Source: Pseudomonadota bacterium (GTDB lineage Bacteria > Pseudomonadota > Gammaproteobacteria > Burkholderiales > Burkholderiaceae_C). Taken from it: a stretch of 33,175 bases of DNA. Positions 26,661 through 33,175 of the stretch are shown here, piece after piece; within the stretch, counting starts at the first letter, position 1, and the number at the start of each line of letters is the position of its first letter. The position numbers and the translations under genes are program-made. The notes beneath the pieces were generated by a model. That model had not been told where the DNA came from, made no database searches, and saw only the letters and a program-made list of their open reading frames with translations. The stretch is from assembly GCA_023460715.1 (NCBI GenBank), contig JAEWPH010000012.1:1-33175 (forward strand). Direction: 5' to 3'.

Positions 26661-27290
26661 TCATTTCTGGTGCTCGCTCAGCCGGGCGCTCACCACCCGC
26701 AGGCGCAGCGACAGTTTGCGGGCCAGCAGGGCCACCAGGCTGGCGGCCAGCTGAGGATCCTTGGACATCATGTCGTCCATGGCCTCCGCGCTCAGCACGG
26801 CGATTTCGCAGTCGGTCAGCGTGGTGCAGGCCGAGAAGCGGATGCCGCTGTCCAGCAGCGACATCTCTCCCAGGATGTCGCCCGGCCGCGTCTCCGCCAA
26901 GCGCAGGTGCTCGCCCCAGGGCTGCAGGCGGTCCACGGCGATGGTGCCGGTCAGCAGCACCACCATGAAGTTGCCGTACTCGTCTTGGCGGATCACGTCG
27001 CGGCTGGCCGGCACGGCGGCGAACTCGAAGAAGCGCTCCATGCGCTCCACCGCATCCTTGTCAAGGTGCGCCATGTACCGGTCCTTGGCCCACAGCGCCT
27101 GCAGCAGCTTGCCGCCGCGGCTGGCGGGCAGGCGCTTGGCGCCCACCTCGACGGCGCGCGCTTCCCACGGCACCAGCATGGAGTCGTCCACCCCCTGGCC
27201 CGCGAAGGCCGTGGTGAAGAAGACCGAGTCGCCGTGGTCTTCCGGGCCCTTGCGGGATTTGGCCTTCAGCAGGCCCAGGATGCCTTTCAT
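26661..27290 (-). CDS. Stand-alone cyclic-nucleotide-binding-domain protein between pilT and pilU
   Basis: A 209-residue protein with one Crp-type cNMP-binding domain (about residues 75-200). The phosphate-binding cassette is RPGDILGEMSLLDSGIRFSA, with the conserved glycine-glutamate and arginine that hold the cyclic phosphate. Unlike Crp there is no C-terminal DNA-binding helix-turn-helix; the chain ends after the domain with a basic helix (LVALLARKLSLRLRVVSARL). The first 70 residues are not recognised. The start follows GGAG, 66 bases after pilT, and the stop is 43 bases before pilU, so the three are probably co-transcribed. A role in linking cAMP or another nucleotide to pilus retraction is an inference from position. 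Confidence 0.85.
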   Translation of the reverse strand: MKGILGLLKAKSRKGPEDHGDSVFFTTAFAGQGVDDSMLVPWEARAVEVGAKRLPASRGGKLLQALWAKDRYMAHLDKDAVERMERFFEFAAVPASRDVIRQDEYGNFMVVLLTGTIAVDRLQPWGEHLRLAETRPGDILGEMSLLDSGIRFSACTTLTDCEIAVLSAEAMDDMMSKDPQLAASLVALLARKLSLRLRVVSARLSEHQK

Positions 27291-27356
27291 GGTGTGCTCC
27301 AGTGGTGCAGTCGTGCGATGGGTGCGACCGCCAACGGACGGCCGGGAGGTGGCCCG

Positions 27357-28400
27357 TCAGCCGGGGAAGTTGTCCGGAATCTTGGCCTTGCCGCGGGCTT
27401 CCGCCGGGCTGATGATGTTGCGGCGCACCAGGTCGGTCAGGTTCTGGTCCAGCGTCTGCATGCCCATGCTGTTGCCCGTCTGGATGGCCGAGTACATCTG
27501 CGCGACCTTGGCTTCGCGGATCAGGTTGCGGATGGCGCTGGTGCCCAGCATGATCTCGTGCGCAGCGACGCGGCCGGAGCCGTCCTTGGTCTTGCACAGC
27601 GTCTGCGAGATCACGGCCTGCAGCGACTCCGACAGCATGGCGCGCACCATCTCCTTTTCTTCCGCAGGGAAGACGTCGATGATCCGGTCGATGGTCTTGG
27701 CGGCGCTGGACGTGTGCAGCGTGCCGAAGACCAGATGCCCGGTTTCGGCCGCCGTCATCGCCAGGCGGATGGTCTCCAGGTCGCGCATTTCACCGACCAG
27801 AATCGCGTCCGGGTCTTCGCGCAGCGCGGACTTGAGCGCCGCAGCGAACGAGAGCGTCATCGGACCCACTTCGCGCTGGTTGATCAGGCACTTCTTGGAC
27901 TCGTGCACGAATTCGATCGGGTCCTCCACCGTGAGGATGTGGCCGTATTCGTTCTCGTTGAGGTAGTTCACCATCGCCGCGAGCGTGGTGGACTTGCCCG
28001 AGCCCGTGGGGCCGGTCACCAGCACCAGGCCGCGCGGCTTGAGCGCCAGGTCGGCGAAGATCTTGGGCGCGTTGAGCTGCTCGAGCGTGAGGATCTTGCT
28101 GGGAATCGTGCGGAACACCGCTGCGGCGCCGCGGTTCTGGTTGAAGGCGTTGACGCGAAAGCGCGCCAGCCCTTCGATCTCGAACGAGAAGTCGATCTCG
28201 AGAAACTCCTCGTAGATCTTGCGCTGCTGGTCGTTCATGATGTCGTAGACCATGGCGTGCACCGTCTTGTGGTCCAGCGCGTCCACATTGATACGCCGCA
28301 CGTCGCCGTGGACCCGGATCATGGGCGGCAGGCCGGCCGAAAGGTGCAGGTCCGACGCCTTGTTCTTGACGCCGAAAGCGAGCAGTTGGGTGATGTCCAC
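27357..28400 (-). CDS. pilT: Type IV pilus twitching motility ATPase PilT
   Basis: A hexameric retraction motor of 347 residues. Walker A is GPTGSGKST (130-138), the Asp box is LTVEDPIEFVHESKKCLINQ, Walker B is AILVGEMRDLETIRLA, and the His box is GHLVFGTLHTSSAAKTIDRI. The C-terminal AIRNLIRE motif needed for retraction is present. I start at the GTG at 28400 (MDITQLLAFGVKNKASDLHL), which is the family N-terminus and follows GAGGGA. The frame is open to a start at 28433 that would add eleven unusual residues and overlap the yggS promoter region. It diverges from yggS, 38 bases away. Confidence 0.97.
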   Translation of the reverse strand: MDITQLLAFGVKNKASDLHLSAGLPPMIRVHGDVRRINVDALDHKTVHAMVYDIMNDQQRKIYEEFLEIDFSFEIEGLARFRVNAFNQNRGAAAVFRTIPSKILTLEQLNAPKIFADLALKPRGLVLVTGPTGSGKSTTLAAMVNYLNENEYGHILTVEDPIEFVHESKKCLINQREVGPMTLSFAAALKSALREDPDAILVGEMRDLETIRLAMTAAETGHLVFGTLHTSSAAKTIDRIIDVFPAEEKEMVRAMLSESLQAVISQTLCKTKDGSGRVAAHEIMLGTSAIRNLIREAKVAQMYSAIQTGNSMGMQTLDQNLTDLVRRNIISPAEARGKAKIPDNFPG

Positions 28401-28438
28401 GGAGTCCCTCGATCGTTTGATACGCTTGGTCACTCATT

Positions 28439-29158
28439 ATGACGACGATCGATCACAACCTCCAGACCGTGCAGGCCCGCGTGCGCCAGGCGTGCGCCGA
28501 CGCCGGGCGCGCGCAGGGCAGCGTGGCGCTGCTGGCCGTCTCCAAGACCTTCGGCGCCGATGCGGTGCGCGCGGCGGCACTGGCAGGCCAGCGCCGCTTC
28601 GGCGAGAACTACATCCAGGAGGCCGTGGACAAGATGGCCCAGGTGGCGGCGATGCAACTGCTCGGGCCGCTGGAATGGCACTGCATCGGGCCCGTGCAGA
28701 GCAACAAGACACGCCTGGTGGCCGAGCACTTCGACTGGGTGCACACGGTGGACCGGCTCAAGACGGCGCAGCGCCTGTCCGACCAGCGGCCCGCGCACCT
28801 GCCGCCGCTGCAGGTGTGCATCCAGGTGAATGTGGATGGCGGCGCCACCAAGGCCGGCGTGGCGCCCGAAGACGCCGGGGCCCTGGCCCGCGCGGTGGCG
28901 GCCTTGCCCCGCCTGTGCCTGCGCGGCGTGATGAGCATTCCGGATGCGCTGCCCGCCGGGCCGGCGCAGGACGCGGTGATGGGCCGCGTGCGGGCGGTGT
29001 TCGACGCCGTGCGTGCCCTGGAGGGCGAGGGCCTGGGCGCGGTGGACACGCTGTCGCTGGGCATGACGGCCGATCTGGAAGCCGCCGTGCGCGCCGGCAG
29101 CACGCTGGTGCGGGTGGGCAGCGGCATCTTCGGAGAACGCCACTACCCCGCGGCCTAA
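28439..29158 (+). CDS. yggS: Pyridoxal-phosphate homeostasis protein (YggS/PROSC family)
   Basis: A cytoplasmic alanine-racemase-fold protein of 239 residues, which binds pyridoxal phosphate and buffers its level and amino-acid metabolism. The PLP lysine is Lys36 in LLAVSKTFGADAV. Further signatures are RRFGENYIQEAVDK, WHCIGPVQSNKTR, and SLGMTADLEAAVRAGSTLVR near the end, followed by VGSGIFGER. It is widely found next to pilT in Proteobacteria. No Shine-Dalgarno is visible in front of the ATG (TTGGTCACTCATT), so translation may be leaderless or depend on a nearby start. It converges on the threonine aldolase gene over a dispersed repeat. Confidence 0.95.
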   Translation: MTTIDHNLQTVQARVRQACADAGRAQGSVALLAVSKTFGADAVRAAALAGQRRFGENYIQEAVDKMAQVAAMQLLGPLEWHCIGPVQSNKTRLVAEHFDWVHTVDRLKTAQRLSDQRPAHLPPLQVCIQVNVDGGATKAGVAPEDAGALARAVAALPRLCLRGVMSIPDALPAGPAQDAVMGRVRAVFDAVRALEGEGLGAVDTLSLGMTADLEAAVRAGSTLVRVGSGIFGERHYPAA

Positions 29159-29187
29159 TTATTGCCCTGCGCTCTATTTCAAGCCAA

Positions 29188-29238
29188 ATCGGGCTCTGGC
29201 GCTTATGGGATAAGCGCAGGAAGCTATCAAATCAGGAG
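29188..29238 (+). repeat. Dispersed hairpin repeat family 2, copy 2, between yggS and the aldolase gene
   Basis: GGGCTCTGGCGCTTAT, GGG, ATAAGCGC form an 8-bp perfect stem (29199-29206 / 29210-29217), followed by AGCTATCAAATCAGGAG. The order and bases match 6189-6245. Here it fills the gap between two convergent genes, so its CAGGAG does not serve a start codon; the hairpin could act as a transcription end for either gene. Confidence 0.8.
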
Positions 29239-30306
29239 TCATGCGGTGCCGAAGCGGTGGACGCAGTCCAGCGTGTCGGCCACGTCCTGCGGCCCCACGT
29301 CCAGGTGGCAGACCCAGCGCAGGCGCACCTGGCTACCGTACAGCCCGCTGGTCACGCGCACCTGGTGCTGCGCCAGCCAGGCGGTGAAGTCCGCCGCCAC
29401 ATCGGCGTGCACATCGGTGAACAGGATGTTGGTGTGGGCGGACGCCACCTGCAGCTTGCCCGCCAGCACGGGGTGGCTGCGGCCGGCCTCGGCCAGGCCA
29501 TCGGCCAGCGCGCGCGCCAGGGCGTGGTCGTCGGCCAGGCGGCGCACATGGTGCTCCAGCGCATGCAGGCCGGCGGCGGCAAGGATGCCCGACTGCCGCA
29601 TCGCCCCGCCCAGGATCTTGCGGGTCCGCCGCGCCTGGCGAATGAAGTCGCGCGGGCCCAGCAGCAGCGAGCCCACCGGCGCGCCCAGGCCCTTGCTCAG
29701 GCAGACGGAGGCGGTGTCGAAGTGTGCGCAGATGGCGCGCGCCTCGTCGTACACATCCGTGCCCTGGGCCGTGGCGTTCGCGGCCGCGGCGTTGAACACG
29801 CGCGCGCCGTCCAGGTGCATGGCCAGCCCGCGCGCGCGCGCCAGCTGCGCCACCTCGGCGATGTAGGGCGTGGGCAGCACCTGGCCGCCGGTGGTGTTCT
29901 CCAGCACCACCAGCCGGGTGCGCGCGAAGTGCGGGTCGTCCGGCTTGATGGCGGCGGCGATGTCCGCCACGCGCAGCGTGCCGTCGGGCTGGGTCTCCAC
30001 CGGCTGCGGCTGGATGGAACCCAGCACGGCCATGCCGCCGCCTTCCCAGCGGTAGGTGTGCCAGCTCTGGCCCACGATGGCCTCGTCGCCGCGCTGGCAA
30101 TGGCCCATCAGGGCGATCAGGTTGGTCTGCGTGCCCGACGGTGCGAACAGCGCGGCCTCGAAGCCCAGCCGCTGCGCCGCATGGTCCTGCAGCGCGTTCA
30201 CGGAGGGGTCGTCGCCGAACACGTCGTCACCCAAGGGCGCACGGAGCATGGCATCGCGCATGGCGGCGGTGGGTTGGGTGACGGTGTCGCTGCGAAAGTC
30301 TGGCAT
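29239..30306 (-). CDS. ltaE: Low-specificity L-threonine aldolase
   Basis: A PLP-dependent fold-type I enzyme of 355 residues, which splits L-threonine or L-allo-threonine to glycine and acetaldehyde. It begins MPDFRSDTVTQPTAAMRDAM, a diagnostic start, with GDDVFGDDPSVNALQ following. The cofactor-binding aspartate is in AMHLDGARVFNAA, and the PLP lysine is K205 in VCLSKGLGAPVGS. The C-terminal small domain is complete. The ATG at 30306 follows AAGGACC; the frame extends upstream to 30471, but that part is arginine/alanine-rich and unlike the family. The 216 bases up to the efflux gene hold no gene I can support. Confidence 0.94.
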   Translation of the reverse strand: MPDFRSDTVTQPTAAMRDAMLRAPLGDDVFGDDPSVNALQDHAAQRLGFEAALFAPSGTQTNLIALMGHCQRGDEAIVGQSWHTYRWEGGGMAVLGSIQPQPVETQPDGTLRVADIAAAIKPDDPHFARTRLVVLENTTGGQVLPTPYIAEVAQLARARGLAMHLDGARVFNAAAANATAQGTDVYDEARAICAHFDTASVCLSKGLGAPVGSLLLGPRDFIRQARRTRKILGGAMRQSGILAAAGLHALEHHVRRLADDHALARALADGLAEAGRSHPVLAGKLQVASAHTNILFTDVHADVAADFTAWLAQHQVRVTSGLYGSQVRLRWVCHLDVGPQDVADTLDCVHRFGTA

Positions 30307-30522
30307 GGGCAAGGTCCTTGTGGGAGGGGTTCGGGGCCCGCTGGGATGTGCGGGCCGTGCGGCGGGTCGGGCGCCAAGAATACTGCCGTCGCCGAGGCGC
30401 CGCAGGACAGCCTCTTGCCAGCGCCCCGCGCTCCGGGGCGCGCGTGCAGTGTTCTCAGCGGTGGCGCGCACCGGCGGGCTGGCCCCGCGGTCGGGGCGCT
30501 GGCGCGGCCTTTGAACAGGTTG

Positions 30523-31926
30523 TTAGAGACCCCCGCCCAGCGCCTGGAACAGCGTGGCGTGGTTGCTCAGGCGGTTGAGCCGGTTTTCCGCCAGGGCCGT
30601 CTCGGCGGAACGGCGCTTTTCCTGGGCGTCCAGCCAGGGCTTGAGGGCGACGGCACCCGCGCGGTAGCGCACCTCGTAGAGCTGCTCCGCGCGGCGGGCA
30701 TCGGCCAGCGACTGTTCCAGCTGGGCCGCCTGTTCCTCGTACCGCAGGCGGGCCGACAGGGCGTTGTCCACGTCGGTGAGCGCCTGGTAGAGCGTCTGGC
30801 GGAAGGTGACCACGGCCTGCTCGTAGTCCGCGCGGGCGATGTCGGTGCTGACCTGCATCTCCGTGCGGTTCAGGAAGGGCAGCACCAATCCTGCGCCCAG
30901 CGTGGCGATCGGGTTGGCCAGCACATTGCCCAGCGAGGCACTGGATCCACCCAGCGCGCCGGTGAGCGAGAACTGCGGGTAGTACGACAGGCGCGTGGCG
31001 TCCACGGACGCCAGGGCCTCGCGCAGCCGCAGCTCGGCCGCGCGCAGGTCGGGCCGGCGGGCGAGCAGTTCGGCGGGCAGACCGGCGGAGACCTCGGGCA
31101 GCGGCTGGGTCGGCAAGGCCCGCGGCGCGCTCCAGCCCGGGGCGGCCGGCCCGATGGCCGAGCCGTCGAACAGCAGCACCAGGGCGTTGGAGGTTTCCAC
31201 GTACTGCTGCTGCAGGAGGGCCAGGCTGGCGCGCTGGCTGGCCAGGCTCTGGCGCGACTCGGCCACCTCCAGCGACGAGACAGCGCCCGCGTCGTATTGC
31301 GCCTGCACCAGCGCCAGAGTGCGCTCGGCGTAGGCGATGCTTTCCGAGGCCGCCGCCAGGCGCTGGCTGTAGTAGCCCAGCTGCCAGTACAGCGTGGCCG
31401 TGGTGCCCACCAGGGCCTGGGCCGTGGCCTCGCGGTCCTGCACGGTGGCCAGTGCCTCCCAGCGGGCCACGTCCAGCGAGGCGCCCAGGCGGTTCCACAG
31501 GTCGACTTCGTAGCTCACGCCGAGCGAGACGGCGTTGGAGCGCGTTCTGGCCCCGCCGTCGACGGGCCGGCTGGTGCTGGCGTTGGTGCTGGCGTTGAAC
31601 TGCGGCCGGTGCTCGGCGAGCCGCGCCTGCAGCTGCGCGCGGCGCACGCGGATGGTGGCCACGGCCAGGTCGTTGTTGCGGGCGAGCGCTGACTCGACCA
31701 GGCTGTCGAGCACCGGGTCGTTGAAGACCTTCCACCACGCGCCCGTGGCGGCCTGGGCATCGCGGGCGCCGGCGGCCGCTGCGGGGCCTGTGGCGTGCTG
31801 CCACTGCGCGGGGATGGCCACGGCGGGGGCCTCGTACGGCGTGCGCAGGGACGAGCAGCCGGCCAACAGCAGGGCCAGGGCCAGCGCGGCAGGGCGCAAG
31901 GAGGGGAGAGAACGGTGGAGGGTCAT
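30523..31926 (-). CDS. Outer-membrane efflux lipoprotein, NodT/TolC family
   Basis: A trimeric outer-membrane channel lipoprotein of 467 residues, the exit duct of a tripartite efflux pump. The signal peptide ends in the lipobox LAGC (Cys23), followed by [18 protein letters not shown], the usual NodT-type start. Two repeats of the outer-membrane efflux domain follow, with long heptad-like helices (for example [20 protein letters not shown]). The segment [20 protein letters not shown] is the family signature. Its start codon overlaps the macB stop by four bases (ATGA), so it works with that MacB-like protein; macA should lie beyond the window end. Confidence 0.93.
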   Translation of the reverse strand: MTLHRSLPSLRPAALALALLLAGCSSLRTPYEAPAVAIPAQWQHATGPAAAAGARDAQAATGAWWKVFNDPVLDSLVESALARNNDLAVATIRVRRAQLQARLAEHRPQFNASTNASTSRPVDGGARTRSNAVSLGVSYEVDLWNRLGASLDVARWEALATVQDREATAQALVGTTATLYWQLGYYSQRLAAASESIAYAERTLALVQAQYDAGAVSSLEVAESRQSLASQRASLALLQQQYVETSNALVLLFDGSAIGPAAPGWSAPRALPTQPLPEVSAGLPAELLARRPDLRAAELRLREALASVDATRLSYYPQFSLTGALGGSSASLGNVLANPIATLGAGLVLPFLNRTEMQVSTDIARADYEQAVVTFRQTLYQALTDVDNALSARLRYEEQAAQLEQSLADARRAEQLYEVRYRAGAVALKPWLDAQEKRRSAETALAENRLNRLSNHATLFQALGGGL

Positions 31927-33175
31927 TCGCGGGCCAGGGCTTCGACAGGATCAAGACGGGCGGCACTGCGCGCGGGCAGGAAGCCGAAGACCACGCCGAT
32001 CAGCGTGGCGCAGAGGAAGGCGGCGGCCATCGAGCCGTGCGAGTACACCATCTGGAAATCGCTGCTGGTGCGGGCGAAGATCTGGCCGAAGCCCAGTGCC
32101 GCCAGGATGCCCAGCACGCCGCCGATCAGGCATACCAGCACCGCTTCGATGAGGAACTGCTGCTGGATGTCGCTCTGGCGTGCGCCGACGGCCATGCGCA
32201 CGCCGATCTCCCGGGTGCGCTCGGTGACCGAGACGAGCATGATGTTCATCACCCCGATGCCGCCCACGACCAGCGAGATGACCGCGATGGAGCTGATGAG
32301 CAGCGTCATCGTCTGCGTCGTCGCCTCGATGGTCTGGCGGATGCTGTCCGTGTTCAGCACGTAGAAGTCCTTGCGGCCGTGGCGGCGTTCCAGGATCTGG
32401 TTGATGCCCTGTTCCGCGGCGCTGGTGGGCGCGTCGTCGCGCACCCGCACCGTGATGCTGCGCAGGTAGTTCTGGTTGACGATGCGGCTCATGGCCGTGG
32501 TGTAGGGCACGAAGACGTTGAGCGCCTCGGTGTTGCCGAAGGCCGACTCGCTCTTGGCCGCCACGCCGATCACGCGCACCGGCACGCTGCCCAGCAGGAT
32601 CACCTCGCCCACCGGGTCGGGGGTGTTGGGGAACAGCGTCTTGCGGGTGTTGTCGTCGATCACGGCGACCTGCTCGCGCCGCGCCACGTTGTCCGCGCCG
32701 AACGGGCTGCCCTGCGCGATCTTCACGCCCTTCACGCGGAAGTACTGCTCGCCCGCGCCCATCACGGTCATCGCCGCCTCGATGTTGCGGTAGCGCCCGG
32801 TGACGGATGCGCTGAGCGTGGGCGTCACGCTGTCCACATAGCTCTGGCGGGCCAGCACCTCGGCATCCGCAGGCACCAGGGTGCGCACGCGCGAGGCCCG
32901 GGTATCCCCGAAGCCCGAGCCCGAGAAGATCTCGATGGTGTTGGTGCCGATGGAGCTGATGTTCTTGAGCACCTGCTGCCGGGAGCCCTCGCCCAGCGCC
33001 ACCACGGCCACCACGGAGGCGATGCCGATGATGATGCCCAGCATGGTGAGGAAGGTGCGCAGCCGGTGCGCGTTCATCGCCAGCAGCGCCATCTGGAAGG
33101 CCTCGACGAAGCGGTCGCGCAGCGCGCCCACGCCATTGCGGCCCGCCGGCCGCGGGGGCAGGGCGGGTGCGGCGG
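31923..33175 (-). CDS. macB: MacB-like ABC efflux permease/ATPase, 5' part beyond the window
   Basis: The C-terminal roughly 417 residues of a MacB-family inner-membrane exporter; full-length proteins have about 650 residues. A proline/alanine-rich linker at the window edge is followed by TM1 ([36 protein letters not shown]). The periplasmic MacB_PCD domain then runs to about [12 protein letters not shown]. The FtsX-like core follows, with [20 protein letters not shown] and [16 protein letters not shown], and the last helix pair ends in [17 protein letters not shown]. The ABC ATPase domain must lie to the right of 33175. The frame stays open to the window end, so it is truncated by the window, not broken. 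Substrate may be macrolide, siderophore, lipopeptide or other; unknown. Confidence 0.92.
   Translation of the reverse strand, partial: AAPALPPRPAGRNGVGALRDRFVEAFQMALLAMNAHRLRTFLTMLGIIIGIASVVAVVALGEGSRQQVLKNISSIGTNTIEIFSGSGFGDTRASRVRTLVPADAEVLARQSYVDSVTPTLSASVTGRYRNIEAAMTVMGAGEQYFRVKGVKIAQGSPFGADNVARREQVAVIDDNTRKTLFPNTPDPVGEVILLGSVPVRVIGVAAKSESAFGNTEALNVFVPYTTAMSRIVNQNYLRSITVRVRDDAPTSAAEQGINQILERRHGRKDFYVLNTDSIRQTIEATTQTMTLLISSIAVISLVVGGIGVMNIMLVSVTERTREIGVRMAVGARQSDIQQQFLIEAVLVCLIGGVLGILAALGFGQIFARTSSDFQMVYSHGSMAAAFLCATLIGVVFGFLPARSAARLDPVEALARE

Noticed and set aside
28252..31692. A very long open frame on the + strand (over 1,100 codons) across pilT, yggS, ltaE and the efflux gene
   Set aside because: It is antisense or out of frame to well-recognised genes, has biased arginine/glycine/alanine/histidine-rich composition, and shows no domain. 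High GC content leaves such frames open by chance.

Overview
The window is GC-rich, densely coded DNA that looks like a Comamonadaceae betaproteobacterium (Acidovorax/Paracidovorax-like). The evidence is the Omp32-type porin, the ribosomal protein sequences, the pilT / cNMP-domain protein / pilU order, the rsmI-yraN-diaA-dolP neighbourhood, and two families of short intergenic repeats that I recall as typical of this family. The genus is an inference from memory; no search was run.

Layout. (1) 1-250: a non-coding repeat zone. (2) 251-11114: a glycerol / glycerol-3-phosphate block. It holds a DeoR-type repressor glpR (-), a porin (-), then on + two ABC ATPases (glpS, glpT), two permeases (glpP, glpQ), a small DUF2160-type membrane protein (glpU), a large periplasmic binding protein (glpV) and glpD. 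(3) 11122-20126: the spc and alpha ribosomal operons (rplN through secY, then rpmJ, rpsM, rpsK, rpsD, rpoA, rplQ), with an initiator tRNA-fMet and a strong terminator directly behind. The 37-residue rpmJ gene is present; infA is not in its frequent place between secY and rpmJ. (4) 20389-24453: a YegD-like Hsp70 protein, rsmI (-), and yraN, diaA, dolP (+). (5) 24502-28400 (-): a beta-hydroxyacid dehydrogenase and the twitching-motility set pilT, a cyclic-nucleotide-binding-domain protein and pilU. (6) 28439-33175: yggS (+), a low-specificity threonine aldolase (-), and a macB-like permease/ATPase (cut by the window end) overlapping an outer-membrane efflux lipoprotein gene (-).

How they work together. 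The porin may admit small solutes. GlpV would bind glycerol in the periplasm, GlpP/GlpQ/GlpS/GlpT (with GlpU) would import it, and GlpD oxidises glycerol-3-phosphate to dihydroxyacetone phosphate, with GlpR as likely repressor. glpK is not in the window. The two ATPases have complementary defects: GlpS lacks the H-loop histidine and GlpT lacks a normal LSGGQ signature. A heterodimer would therefore have one consensus and one degenerate ATP site.

Most interesting signals. These are the asymmetric ATPase pair; a 61-bp imperfect direct repeat bracketing the porin between glpR and the glp operon; GC-rich hairpin repeats inside the glp operon whose stems show a compensatory change and whose ends supply the Shine-Dalgarno sequences of glpU and glpQ; a perfect 9-bp inverted repeat upstream of the porin; a one-base overlap of the divergent rsmI and yraN start codons; and structured intergenic RNAs in the alpha operon. 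No CRISPR array, phage gene, transposase or IS element was seen.
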